Assembly: GCA_052148295.1 (NCBI GenBank)
Contig: JBKQIP010000084.1
Coordinates: 1-15,896 of the forward strand
Direction of reading: 5' to 3'
Length of the DNA: 15,896 bases
Source: Bog-473 sp052148295
GTDB lineage: Bacteria > Actinomycetota > Acidimicrobiia > Acidimicrobiales > RAAP-2
How positions within the stretch are numbered: the stretch's first letter is position 1; every line of letters starts with the position of its first letter. Below the pieces are notes generated by a model that saw nothing but the letters and a program-made list of their open reading frames with translations, made no database searches and was not told the origin of the DNA. Positions 1-8,372 of this stretch are shown here, in pieces. A program made the translations under genes and the position numbers.

Positions 1-101
1 CCGGCGCGGGCCCCCCCGGCGCGGGGGGGCGGGCCCCCGGCCGCGCCGCTCACCCGCCGCAGCTCGGGCGGGCGGGCCGTCTTGGTTCCGGGGAGCTTCA
101 T
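1..101 (-). CDS. 5' end of an unidentified gene, cut by the window edge
   Basis: An open frame starts at ATG (complement of 99-101), overlaps the TGA of the upstream gene by four bases (ATGA) and runs off the left edge after 33 codons. A perfect AGGAGG lies 9 bases upstream of this ATG, so the start looks real. The visible peptide begins MKLPGTKTARPPELRR and then becomes Gly/Pro/Arg-rich. Nothing in it identifies a family. By position it is the fourth gene of the livG-livF operon. A permease, a substrate-binding protein or another accessory protein are all possible, but the fragment is too short to choose. The low-complexity C/G runs at 11-29 make frame errors in the assembly a real risk here. 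Confidence 0.55.
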   Translation of the reverse strand, partial: MKLPGTKTARPPELRRVSGAAGGPPPRAGGARA

Positions 102-1704
102 GGTCCGAGACCTCCTGGGTGGGTGAACGGGTCGTCTTGCTCGCCGAAACGGGCGCTCAGGGGATCGCCGTCGGCACACGCCGGTCCCACCAGCTCGGTG
201 GCGTCCTCCACCCGCTTGTACCCGTAGGCCAGCGCCGCCGCGGCCAGGAGCCCGAGGGCCACGAAGCCGGCGCCGATGCCGGTGAAGATGGGCGTGATGG
301 CCGAGGCGGGCCGGCTGGTGTCCGGGCCGGCCGTGGTCGAGCTGTTCCCGCCCGGACCGGTCGTCCCGATGCCCGGGGACCCGAGGCCCGAGCCCGTGTC
401 GCCCGTGTCGCCGAGGTCACCGCCCGAGCCGAGCGAGCCGAGCGAGGCGTCGTCGCCGGCCGAGGCGGCGGCGGGGGCGCCAGCCGTCGCGCTCGAGGCG
501 TTGAAGGCGGGGGCGGCGGCCGAGCTCACCGTGACCGTGCCCAGGTCCAGGGTGAGGGTCTGCGCGTTGGGCAGGGCCACCGGGAGGTTCGAGGTCACCG
601 AGGACGGCAGCACGGCGGCCAGCTGGTTGGCGGTGGCGTCGAGGGTGGTGAGATCGATGGAGATCTTGAGGCCGTCCAGGGTGCGGCTGGCCGAGGGCCC
701 CTTGACCACGTCGGTGGGGTTGGTCAGGCTCAGGCTGATGCCCAGCTGGCTGAGGGTCGAGTCCAGCGACGAGATCGGCACCGCCGGGGTGCTCTGCCCG
801 TCGGCGTGGATGCCGTTCCCGTCGATGGTGACCGCCTCGCCGGCCACGTCGACGTTGGTGCACACGGTCGACCCGGTCACCGAGGCCGACGTGCCGTCGG
901 AGGTCGCCGTGGCGGTGGAGGTCACGCCCCCGATGGAGATCAGGCCGCCCAGGATGGAGATGCCCGAGTCGGTGGCCGTGGCGGTGGCGGTGGCGGTGGA
1001 CCCGCTGGCCCCCGACGACGAGGTGCCCGAGCTGAACCCGATGCCCATGAGCGGGGAGGCCGCGGCCAGCGGGTTGCCGTTGCTCGAGCCCGTGCTGCTG
1101 CCAAGGCTGTCCAGGGCGCCCAGCAGGCTGGTGACGTCGGGGATCCCCGGCAGGGTCCCCGCGCTCGATCCGGCCGCGCCCGCCGTGGGGGTGTCGTCGC
1201 CGATGGTGGCGGTGGCCGTGTTGGCGTCGTCGGTCGAGGTGGTGTCCATGTTGACGCCGGGCTGATCGGTCGAGTCCGAGTTGGGCGTCGCCGGGTAGCC
1301 GCTCACGGCCTGCACCGGCCACACCGGGGCCGGGGGCAGCGGGGCCCCGGGCACCAGGACCGAGAGCTCGGGACCGGCGTTGGCCACGACCTGTCCGGGG
1401 TACAAGGTGGCCGCCGTGGCGCTGCCGCTGGGGCCGTAGTTGTCGCTGGTGGCGGCGTACCCCTCGTCGAATTCGAGCGACGGCGTGGCGGGCAGGGGGA
1501 AGTTGGGCTGCTCGTACTGGGCCGTGGAGGCCTCGGCCAGGGCCGTGATGGTGAACCCGCCCAGGGTGCTCTGGGCGCCGGCCGGGCCGGCGGCCAGGGC
1601 CCCGACCCCCAGGGCCCCCCCGCCGCCCAGGAGGAGCGCCACCGAGAGGCGCCCGGCCACCGCGGCCCGGGGGCGGGTCGGGGTGCGGGGGCGGCGGCGG
1701 GCCG

Positions 1705-1708
<4 letters not shown>
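98..1708 (-). CDS. Secreted, C-terminally membrane-anchored Ser/Thr/Ala-rich protein
   Basis: This 536-residue protein matches no family that I recognise. The N-terminus has many Arg residues (about 1-20), then a hydrophobic stretch (about 21-42) and a likely signal-peptidase site after AGA (about residue 45). The body is rich in Ser, Thr, Ala and Gly, with alternating Thr-Ala runs and long Gly/Asp/Ser linkers. A more ordered part around 280-410 contains isolated Cys and aliphatic segments. A single transmembrane helix at about 474-496 is followed by YKR and a 40-residue acidic tail, giving a type I topology: outside body, cytoplasmic tail. Its ATG overlaps the livF stop by four bases (ATGA), so it is co-translated with an ABC ATPase pair. 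It could be a surface receptor or structural partner of that transporter. The function is unknown; the choice-of-anchor proteins of actinobacteria are a loose comparison only. Confidence 0.8.
111..116 (-). promoter_or_regulatory. Strong ribosome binding site for the left-edge gene
   Basis: The minus strand reads AGGAGG here, followed by a 9-base spacer and the ATG at 101-99. It lies inside the last codons of the preceding gene, so the two are probably translationally coupled. This site is the main support for calling the truncated gene. Confidence 0.6.
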
Positions 1709-2437
<729 letters not shown>

Positions 2438-2445
<8 letters not shown>

Positions 2446-3232
2446 CGGCGCCCGCCCCGATCACCACCGGCGCGGTGTCCGCCGCCTGGTCCGCCGCCTC
2501 CTCGGGATCCTCCACGGCACCGAGGTAGGCCGCCCGCACCCGCTCGTCGGCACGGATGTCGGCCGGGGTCCCCACGGCCAGGACGGCGCCGAAGTCCAGC
2601 ACGTTGATGAGGGAGCAGATGCGCATGACCAGCTCCATGTCGTGCTCGACCAGGAGCACGGCCATGCCCTCCTCGGCCAGCTGGCCGAGCAGGCGGCCGA
2701 GCTCGTCGCTCTCGGTGTCGCTCAGCCCCGACGACGGCTCGTCGAGCAGGAGGAGGCGGGGTCGGGTGGCCAGCGCCCGGGCCAGCTCGAGGAGCCGGGC
2801 CTGCCCGGTCGGGAGCGTGTCGGCCGAGCGCTCGGCCAGGTGGTGCAGGCCGACCTGGGTCAGGACGGCGTCGGCGGCCAGGCCGGCCGAGGAGCGGTCG
2901 TGGGACCAGCGTCGCCTGATCTCGGCGGCGGCCAGGACGTTCTCGCGCACCGAGAGGGAGCCGAACACCTCGAGGCGCTGGAAGGTGCGGGCGATGCCCA
3001 GGCGGGCCCGCTTGTGGGGGCGCAGGCCGTCCACGTTCCTCCCGTCGAAGAGGACGTGGCCCCCGTTGAGCGACTGCAACCCGCAGACGGCGTTGAACAG
3101 GGTCGTCTTGCCGGCCCCGTTGGGACCGATCAGGCCGGTGACCGCCCCGGGGTCGACCTCGAGGTTGACGCCGCGGAGCGCGTGCACACCGCCGAACCGA
3201 ACCTCAGCTTCCGCAACCTGCAGAAGCGCCAC
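2438..3232 (-). CDS. livG: Branched-chain amino acid-type ABC transporter ATP-binding protein LivG
   Basis: This 264-residue ATPase is of LivG type and is the partner of LivF. Walker A is GPNGAGKTT (36-44), the Q-loop is in ARTFQ (81-85), the signature is LPTGQ (140-144) in place of LSGGQ, Walker B is LLLDEP (161-166) and the H-loop is VEHDM (195-199). LPxGQ-type signatures are common in LivG, so the protein should be active. The frame stays open far upstream to 4939, but that part is antisense to the carboxylase gene. I chose GTG at 3232-3230 because the family N-terminus begins a few residues before VRFGG, and AGAGGGGG lies about 8 bases upstream. It is the first gene of the operon and is divergent from the carboxylase gene. 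I see no convincing -10 box for it within 3233-3400. Confidence 0.9.
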
Positions 3233-3387
3233 GTCAATCGCCCCCTCTGGGCCTCTCGGGCAGCCGCCGCCGCTCCACGGCCCTGCGCTGCCTTGTGCTG
3301 GTCGGGACCGATCAGGTGCCCCGCGAGGAGAACGAGTTCCTGTTTGGGACCTTGCGGTGCCAATTCCGCCCCGGCGGCCCGGAGCGT

Positions 3388-3393
3388 TAGCCT
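3388..3393 (+). promoter_or_regulatory. Predicted -10 box for a leaderless carboxylase transcript
   Basis: TAGCCT matches the actinobacterial TANNNT -10 pattern and ends 7 bases before the ATG at 3401. That would place the transcription start on or next to the start codon. No Shine-Dalgarno sequence precedes this ATG. The identical hexamer stands 8 bases before the hydroxyacyl-CoA dehydrogenase start at 8358. No good -35 is seen. Confidence 0.5.
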
Positions 3394-3400
3394 GCGTTCC

Positions 3401-4957
3401 ATGGAACACTCGATGTCGGAACGCCTGGCCGAACTGGCCGCACGCAAGGAAGAGGCGTTGCACGCCGGGAGCGACGCGGCGGTCGAGCGGCACCATGCCA
3501 AGGGCAAGATGACCGCCCGCGAACGGATCGACTACCTGCTGGACGAGGGCTCGTTCCAGGAGCTCGACATGCTGGCCCGCCACCGCGCCCACGGCATGGG
3601 GCTCGAGGAGAACCGCCCCTACACCGACGGCGTGGTCACCGGGTTCGGGACGGTCGACGGCCGGCGGGTCTGCGTCTTCAGCCAGGACTTCACCGTGTTC
3701 GGCGGCGCCCTGGGCGAGGTCTTCGCCGAGAAGATCCACAAGGTGATGGACCTCGCCGCCTCGACCGGGGTGCCCATGATCGGCCTCAACGACGGCGCCG
3801 GGGCGCGGATCCAGGAGGGCGTGGTCTCCCTGCACTCCTACGGCGGGATCTTCCACCGCAACGTGGCGGCGTCGGGCGTCATCCCCCAGATCAGCGTGAT
3901 CCTGGGCCCGTGTGCCGGCGGCGCCGTCTACTCGCCGGCCATGACGGACTTCATCTTCATGGTGCAGGGCACGTCGCACATGTTCATCACCGGGCCCGAC
4001 GTGGTGAAGACGGTCACCGGCGCGGACGTCACCCTCGAGGAGCTCGGGGGCGCCATGAGCCACGCCACCAAGTCGGGCGTGGCCACCTTCGTGGCACCCG
4101 ACGAGAAGGCCTGCCTCGATGACGTCCGCCACCTGCTCTCCTTCCTCCCCTCCAACAACCTCGAGGAACCGCCCCTCGAGGTGGGCGGCGACGAGCCGGA
4201 CCGCGCCGTGCCCGAGCTGCTCGACCTCATGCCGGTCTCGCCCAACCAGCCCTACGACATGAAGAAGGTCATCGCCGCGGTGGTCGACGACGGCGACTAC
4301 TTCGAGGTCCACCGCCACTGGGCCATGTCGATCACCTGCGGGTTCGCCCGCATGGACGGGCGGGTGGTGGGCATCGTGGGCAACCAGCCCGCCGTGCTGG
4401 CCGGCGTGCTCGACATCGACTCGTCGGAGAAGGCGTCCCGCTTCGTCCGCACCTGCGACGCCTTCAACGTCCCCCTGCTGACCTTCGTCGACGTGCCCGG
4501 CTTCATGCCGGGGACGGACCAGGAGTACGGGGGCATCATCCGCCACGGGGCCAAGCTCCTCTACGCCTACTGCGAGTCCACCGTGCCCCGGATCCAGATC
4601 ATCACCCGCAAGGCCTACGGCGGGGCCTACGTGGTCATGAACTCCAAGTCCATCGGCGCCGACCTGGCCTTCGCCTGGCCCTCGGCCGAGCTGGCCGTCA
4701 TGGGTCCCAACGGCGCGGTCGAGATCGTCTACCGGCGCGAGCTGGCGGAGGCGGCCGACCCGGCCAGCCGGCGCACCGAGCTGATCGACGAGTACACCGA
4801 GCGCTACGCCAACCCCTACATCGCGGCGGAGCGGGGGTACGTCGACGACGTCATCTCCCCGGCCGACACCCGCGCCGTCATCTGCCGCAGCCTCGAGATC
4901 CTGGCCTCCAAGCGCGAGGAGCTCCCCCGGCGCAAGCACGGCAACGTGCCGCTGTGA
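3401..4957 (+). CDS. pccB: Acyl-CoA carboxylase carboxyltransferase (beta) subunit, propionyl-CoA carboxylase-like
   Basis: This 518-residue carboxyltransferase moves CO2 from carboxybiotin to an acyl-CoA, usually propionyl-CoA giving (S)-methylmalonyl-CoA. It has the two crotonase-like halves of the family. The first acyl-CoA/biotin site is GPCAGGAVYSPAMTDF with the Gly pair at 173-174; the second is KAYGGAYVVMNSK around 405-416. ARIQEGV and the PGFMPGTDQEYGG segment are also typical. The residue after GGAY that helps set acyl-chain choice is Val411, whereas Streptomyces PccB has Asp, so the substrate is less certain than the name suggests. ATG 3401 was preferred to the in-frame ATG at 3413 because of the -10 box 7 bases upstream. 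The gene overlaps the epsilon subunit by four bases (GTGA). The biotin carboxylase/carrier (alpha) subunit is not in the window. Confidence 0.93.
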   Translation: MEHSMSERLAELAARKEEALHAGSDAAVERHHAKGKMTARERIDYLLDEGSFQELDMLARHRAHGMGLEENRPYTDGVVTGFGTVDGRRVCVFSQDFTVFGGALGEVFAEKIHKVMDLAASTGVPMIGLNDGAGARIQEGVVSLHSYGGIFHRNVAASGVIPQISVILGPCAGGAVYSPAMTDFIFMVQGTSHMFITGPDVVKTVTGADVTLEELGGAMSHATKSGVATFVAPDEKACLDDVRHLLSFLPSNNLEEPPLEVGGDEPDRAVPELLDLMPVSPNQPYDMKKVIAAVVDDGDYFEVHRHWAMSITCGFARMDGRVVGIVGNQPAVLAGVLDIDSSEKASRFVRTCDAFNVPLLTFVDVPGFMPGTDQEYGGIIRHGAKLLYAYCESTVPRIQIITRKAYGGAYVVMNSKSIGADLAFAWPSAELAVMGPNGAVEIVYRRELAEAADPASRRTELIDEYTERYANPYIAAERGYVDDVISPADTRAVICRSLEILASKREELPRRKHGNVPL

Positions 4958-5172
4958 GCGGACCGGTCGCGCCCGAGCAGCTGGCGCTGCGGCCGGCGCC
5001 CGGACCCGAGCCCGAGGTGGTGGCCGCCCTGGCCGCCGCGGCCCAGCTGGTGTGGCCCCAGCGCGGCGCGCCCGACGAGCAGGACCCGGCGCACCAGGCC
5101 TGGCGCTTCAGCGGGCGCTGGTGGAACCAGCCCACGCCGCTGCGACGCGAGCGACCCTGGGCCCGGCGCTGA
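4954..5172 (+). CDS. accE: Acyl-CoA carboxylase epsilon subunit (AccE/PccE-like)
   Basis: This 72-residue protein fits the small epsilon subunit found with actinobacterial acyl-CoA carboxylases, which binds the beta subunit and raises or is required for activity. It has the usual plan: an N-terminal strand (LALRPAPGPEPEVV), an Ala-rich helix (VVAALAAAAQLVW), an acidic linker, and the C-terminal signature WRFSGRW followed by a Pro/Arg-rich end (PTPLRRERPWARR). The GTG start overlaps the carboxylase TGA by four bases, so the two are made in step. Sequence conservation in this family is low; the identification rests on the C-terminal motif, length and position. Confidence 0.85.
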   Translation: MSGPVAPEQLALRPAPGPEPEVVAALAAAAQLVWPQRGAPDEQDPAHQAWRFSGRWWNQPTPLRRERPWARR

Positions 5173-5474
5173 CCGTCTACCTCGACGACTGGCGGCAGCG
5201 GGCCACCATCGGCCGGCGGGAGGACCGCTGGTCCCATCTCCTGGCCGACGACGAGCAGGAGCTCCACGCCCTGGCGGCCCGGCTCGGCCTGCCCGGCCGC
5301 GGCTTCCAGCGCCACCGGCGCTCGGCCGCCCTGAACCACTACGACCTGCCCGAGAGCCTCCGCGGGCGCGCCATCGCGCTGGGCGCCGTCCCGGTCAGCT
5401 GGCGGGAGATGGCCCGCCTGACGCGGCAGTGGCGCCGCGCTGGCGCTCGGCCAGGGACACCAGATCCTCCATGA
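5121..5474 (+). CDS. DUF4031 domain protein
   Basis: The conserved part begins TVYLDDW and continues through WSHLLADDEQELHALAARLG and LNHYDLPESLRGRAIALGA to a basic Arg-rich end. This is the plan of the short DUF4031 family of unknown function (VY-x-DD start, S/H-LxAD, DExELHA, HYD). The start is unsettled. The listed GTG at 5121 is the nearest standard in-frame start and gives 117 residues with a 52-base overlap with accE. The domain itself, however, begins right after CTG 5169-5171, which overlaps the accE TGA by four bases (CTGA) exactly as the other coupled starts here do. Starting there gives about 101 residues, the more natural family length. The 3' end runs 80 bases into the mutase gene on the other strand. 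It is probably co-transcribed with the carboxylase genes; no role in carboxylation is known. Confidence 0.78.
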   Translation: MEPAHAAATRATLGPALTVYLDDWRQRATIGRREDRWSHLLADDEQELHALAARLGLPGRGFQRHRRSAALNHYDLPESLRGRAIALGAVPVSWREMARLTRQWRRAGARPGTPDPP

Positions 5475-7407
5475 TGCCGGCGAACTCGTAGTCCTTGGGG
5501 GTGTACACCGAGGCCACGCCCTTGCCCCGCAGGATCTCGGCATCGTCGGGCGGGATGATCCCGCCCACCACCACCGCCGCCGTCACGCCGGCCGCCCGGA
5601 GGCGGTCGACCACGTCGGGGACGAGCTCCATGTGCGAGCCCGAGAGGATGGAGAGGCCGACGATGTCGACGTCCTCGTCCCGGGCGGCGGCGGCGATCTG
5701 GGCCGGCGTCAGCCTGATGCCCTGGTAGATCACCTCGAAGCCGGCGTCGCGGGCGGCCACGGCGATCTGCTCGGCGCCGTTGGAATGCCCGTCCAGTCCG
5801 GGCTTGGCCACCAGGAGCCGGGGCGGCCCCCCGGTGCGCGCCGCCAGGGCCTTGGTGCGGGCCACGATGGGGGCCAGCTCCGCACCGCGCCGGCCCACCC
5901 CCCCACCGACCCCGGTCGGGGCGCGGAACTCCCCGAAGATCTGGCGCAGCGCGCCGGCCCACTCGCCCGTCGTCCCCCCGGCGTGGGCCAGGGCGATGGT
6001 GGCCTCCATGATGTTGCCCCCCGGGCCGTCGTCCTCGGCCACCCGCCGCAGCTCGTCCAGCGCCCGGCGCACCGACGCCTGGTCCCGGGCCGCCCGCCAG
6101 CGCGCCACGTCGGCGGCCAGCTCGGCCTCGAGCGCGGGATCGACCTTCATGATGGGATCGATGTCCCCGTCGGCGGTCAGCGGCGACGGCGCGGTCTCGG
6201 TGAAGGCGTTGACGCCGATGACCCGCTGCTCGCCGGTCTCGATGCGCCGCACCCGCTCGGCCTGGCTGCGCACCAGGCGGGTCTTGAGCTCGTCGATGGC
6301 GGCGAAGGCACCGCCCAGCGCCTCCACCTCGGCCAGCTCGGCCTCCGCGGCGGCGATCAGCTCGTCGGTGGTGGCGGCGATCACCGTGGAGCCCTCGAAG
6401 ATGTCGTCGTACTCGAGCAGGTCGGTCTCGAAGGCCAGAATCTGCTGCATGCGCAGGGACCACTGCTGGTCCCACGGGCGGGGCAGGCCGAGCGCCTCGT
6501 TCCAGGCCGGCAGCTGCAGGGCGCGGGCGCGGGCGCTCTTGGACAGGGTGACGCCCAGCATCTCGAGCACGATGCGCGGCACGTTGTTCTCGGGCTGCTG
6601 CTCGGTCAGCCCCAGCGAATTGACCTGCACGCCGTAGCGGAAGCGCCGCAGCTTGGGGTCCTCGACCCCGTAGCGCTCGGCGCAGATCCGGTCCCACATG
6701 GCGGTGAAGGCCCGCATCTTGCAGGTCTCCTCGACGAAGCGCACGCTCGAGTTGACGAAGAAGCTGATCCGCCCCACCACGGCGGGGAGCTCGGAGGGTT
6801 CGATCTTGCCCGAGGCCCGCACGCCGTCGAGCACGCCGATGGCGGTGGCCAGGGCGTAGGCCACCTCCTGTACCGGCGTGGCCCCGGCTTCCTGGAGGTG
6901 GTAGCTGCACACGTTGATGGGGTTCCACCGGGGTGCGTGGCGCACGGTGTAGGCGATGGTGTCGACGGTCAGGCGCAGGCTGGGCCCGGGGGGGAAGATG
7001 TAGGTGCCCCGGCTCAGGTACTCCTTGACGATGTCGTTCTGCGTGGTCCCCGACAGGAGGCGGGGGTCCACCCCCCGGTCCTGCGCATGGGCCACGTAGA
7101 GGCCGAGGAGCCAGGCCGCGGTGGCGTTGATGGTCATGGAGGTGTTCATCTCGGCCACCGGGATGCCGGCCAGCAGCTCCTCCATGTGGCCCCGGTGCGC
7201 CACCGGGACGCCCACCTTGCCCACCTCGCCGGCGGCCTCGGGCGCGTCGGGGTCGTAGCCGGTCTGGGTGGGCAGGTCGAAGGCGATGGACAGGCCGGTC
7301 TGGCCCTTGGCCAGGTTGGTCCGGTACAGCGCGTTGGAGGCCTTGGCCGTGGAGTGCCCCGAGTACGTGCGCATCACCCACGGCGCGTCGCGTGTGTCCT
7401 GGCCCAT
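5395..7407 (-). CDS. ecm: Ethylmalonyl-CoA mutase, coenzyme B12-dependent (Ecm/MeaA type)
   Basis: The 670-residue protein joins an acyl-CoA mutase barrel (about 1-510) to a C-terminal cobalamin-binding domain (about 530-655). The B12 motif is D539-x-H541-x-x-G544 (LDGHSNG), with SIL at 586-588 and GG at 615-616. The barrel matches Ecm rather than methylmalonyl-CoA mutase: it reads WNPINVCSYHLQEAGATP where Mcm has a FNSISISGYHMQEAGA-like sequence, and it carries the Ecm-like stretches GVQVNSLGLTEQQPENN and LPRPWDQQWSLRMQQILAFE. Ecm converts (2R)-ethylmalonyl-CoA to methylsuccinyl-CoA. ATG 7407 was chosen over GTG 7413 because AGGAGG stands 5 bases before it. The gene follows hbd by 96 bases on the same strand, so both are probably one operon. 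A close relative with another acyl-CoA substrate cannot be fully excluded. Confidence 0.9.
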   Translation of the reverse strand: MGQDTRDAPWVMRTYSGHSTAKASNALYRTNLAKGQTGLSIAFDLPTQTGYDPDAPEAAGEVGKVGVPVAHRGHMEELLAGIPVAEMNTSMTINATAAWLLGLYVAHAQDRGVDPRLLSGTTQNDIVKEYLSRGTYIFPPGPSLRLTVDTIAYTVRHAPRWNPINVCSYHLQEAGATPVQEVAYALATAIGVLDGVRASGKIEPSELPAVVGRISFFVNSSVRFVEETCKMRAFTAMWDRICAERYGVEDPKLRRFRYGVQVNSLGLTEQQPENNVPRIVLEMLGVTLSKSARARALQLPAWNEALGLPRPWDQQWSLRMQQILAFETDLLEYDDIFEGSTVIAATTDELIAAAEAELAEVEALGGAFAAIDELKTRLVRSQAERVRRIETGEQRVIGVNAFTETAPSPLTADGDIDPIMKVDPALEAELAADVARWRAARDQASVRRALDELRRVAEDDGPGGNIMEATIALAHAGGTTGEWAGALRQIFGEFRAPTGVGGGVGRRGAELAPIVARTKALAARTGGPPRLLVAKPGLDGHSNGAEQIAVAARDAGFEVIYQGIRLTPAQIAAAARDEDVDIVGLSILSGSHMELVPDVVDRLRAAGVTAAVVVGGIIPPDDAEILRGKGVASVYTPKDYEFAGIMEDLVSLAERQRGATAASGGPSPAS

Positions 7408-7422
7408 CAGCACCTCCTCGTC

Positions 7423-7460
7423 GGGGCGGACCCGCCGGGGCGGACCCGCCGGGGCGGGTC
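7423..7460. repeat. 14-bp direct repeat and hairpin between hbd and ecm
   Basis: GGGGCGGACCCGCC occurs twice head to tail (7423-7436, 7437-7450), followed by the partial copy GGGGCGGGTC (7451-7460). The last part, GACCCGC-CGGG-GCGGGTC (7443-7460), is a perfect 7-bp stem with a 4-base loop. No T-run follows in the direction of transcription, so it is not a standard terminator. It ends just upstream of the ecm ribosome site and could influence readthrough, RNA stability or ecm translation. Confidence 0.55.
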
Positions 7461-7503
7461 GTCCCCACCATTGTGCCCGCGGGCGGGGGCACCGCGGCCG
7501 GGT

Positions 7504-8358
7504 TCAGCGCGCGTAGTCGTAGAACCCCCGTGTGCTCTTGCGGCCCAGCCGTCCCGCGGTGACCAGGCGGCGCAGCAGGGGCACGGGCGCGTAGTTGGGA
7601 TCCTTGTACTCGGCGTAGAGCGCATCGAGGATGGCCAGGGAGGTGTCCAGGCCCACCAGGTCGAGCAGGGCGAAGGGTCCCATCGGGAACCCGCAGCCCC
7701 CCTTCATGGCGGCGTCGATGCCCTCCCTGGTGGCCACCCCCTGTTCGAGCAGGCGGACCGCGTTGTTGAGGTAGGGGAACAGCAGGGCGTTGACCACGAA
7801 CCCGGCCCGGTCCTCGACCTCGACCGGGTCCTTCCCGCAGGCGCCGGCGAACTCGAGGGCGGCGGCCACCGTGGCGTCGCTGGCGGTGAGGGGGCGCACC
7901 ACCTCGACCAGGGACATGGACGGCGCCGGGTTGAAGAAGTGGATGCCGCAGACCAGGTCGGGCCGGGACGTGGCCATGGCCATCTCGACCACCGGCAGGG
8001 TCGAGGTGTTGGTGGCCAGGAGGGCGCCCTCCCGGCACACCGAGTCGAGCTCGGCGAAGAGCTCCCGCTTGACGGCCAGGTCCTCGACCACCGACTCGAT
8101 GACCAGGTCCACATCGGCCAGGGCGCCCATGTGCGTGGTGGCGGACACCCGGTTGAGGATCTCCTTGGTGTCGCCCTCGGTGCGCCTGCCCTTCTCCACC
8201 TGGCGGGCCAGCGACTTCTTCAGGGCGGCCACCATGGCGTCCGCCGAGGCCTGGCTGCGGCTGCGCAGCACCACGTCGTAGCCCGAGGCGGCCGCCACCT
8301 CGGCGATGCCTGAACCCATGATGCCCGACCCGATGATTCCAACCCGCGTAATCGACAT
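7504..8358 (-). CDS. hbd: 3-hydroxybutyryl-CoA dehydrogenase (3-hydroxyacyl-CoA dehydrogenase family)
   Basis: The 284-residue protein reduces acetoacetyl-CoA to 3-hydroxybutyryl-CoA or runs the reverse reaction. The N-terminal Rossmann fold shows GSGIMG (10-15). The substrate/catalytic region has NTSTLP (117-122), HFFNP with catalytic His140, Glu152 in LVEVV, and GFVVN with Asn190; the C-terminal domain carries PMGPFALLDLVGLD. Length and layout match Hbd/FadB2. After the second strand the sequence is LRSRS rather than an acidic residue, which favours NADP(H) over NAD(H). The frame is open to 8538, but ATG 8358 gives the family N-terminus and has TAGCCT 8 bases upstream. In context it supplies the second step of the ethylmalonyl-CoA pathway, upstream of ecm in a probable operon. 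The crotonase that should follow it in the pathway is absent. Confidence 0.92.
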   Translation of the reverse strand: MSITRVGIIGSGIMGSGIAEVAAASGYDVVLRSRSQASADAMVAALKKSLARQVEKGRRTEGDTKEILNRVSATTHMGALADVDLVIESVVEDLAVKRELFAELDSVCREGALLATNTSTLPVVEMAMATSRPDLVCGIHFFNPAPSMSLVEVVRPLTASDATVAAALEFAGACGKDPVEVEDRAGFVVNALLFPYLNNAVRLLEQGVATREGIDAAMKGGCGFPMGPFALLDLVGLDTSLAILDALYAEYKDPNYAPVPLLRRLVTAGRLGRKSTRGFYDYAR

Positions 8359-8366
8359 GGGGACAG

Positions 8367-8372
8367 AGGCTA
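8367..8372 (-). promoter_or_regulatory. Predicted -10 box of hbd (leaderless)
   Basis: The minus strand reads TAGCCT, 8 bases before the ATG at 8358, with no ribosome binding site between. It partly overlaps the palindrome at 8368-8385, so a protein bound there would block this promoter. No clear -35 is visible. Confidence 0.5.

Noticed and set aside
3233..3400. Small gene or RNA in the livG-carboxylase gap
   Set aside because: No coding pattern, ribosome site or convincing stem-loop was found; it is best seen as a promoter region.
3413..3415. Second in-frame ATG as the carboxylase start
   Set aside because: Possible, but it has no ribosome site; ATG 3401 fits the -10 spacing seen at other genes.
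3233..4939. Upstream extension of livG as an 833-residue fusion protein
   Set aside because: The extra part is antisense to the well-conserved carboxylase gene and has no domain; GTG 3232 gives a normal LivG.
5395..7407. Naming the mutase methylmalonyl-CoA mutase
   Set aside because: The NPINVCSYHLQEAGA segment and the WDQQWSLRMQQILAFE segment are of Ecm/MeaA type, and Ccr and epimerase are nearby.
7443..7460. Rho-independent terminator between hbd and ecm
   Set aside because: The stem is good but no T-run follows on the transcribed strand.
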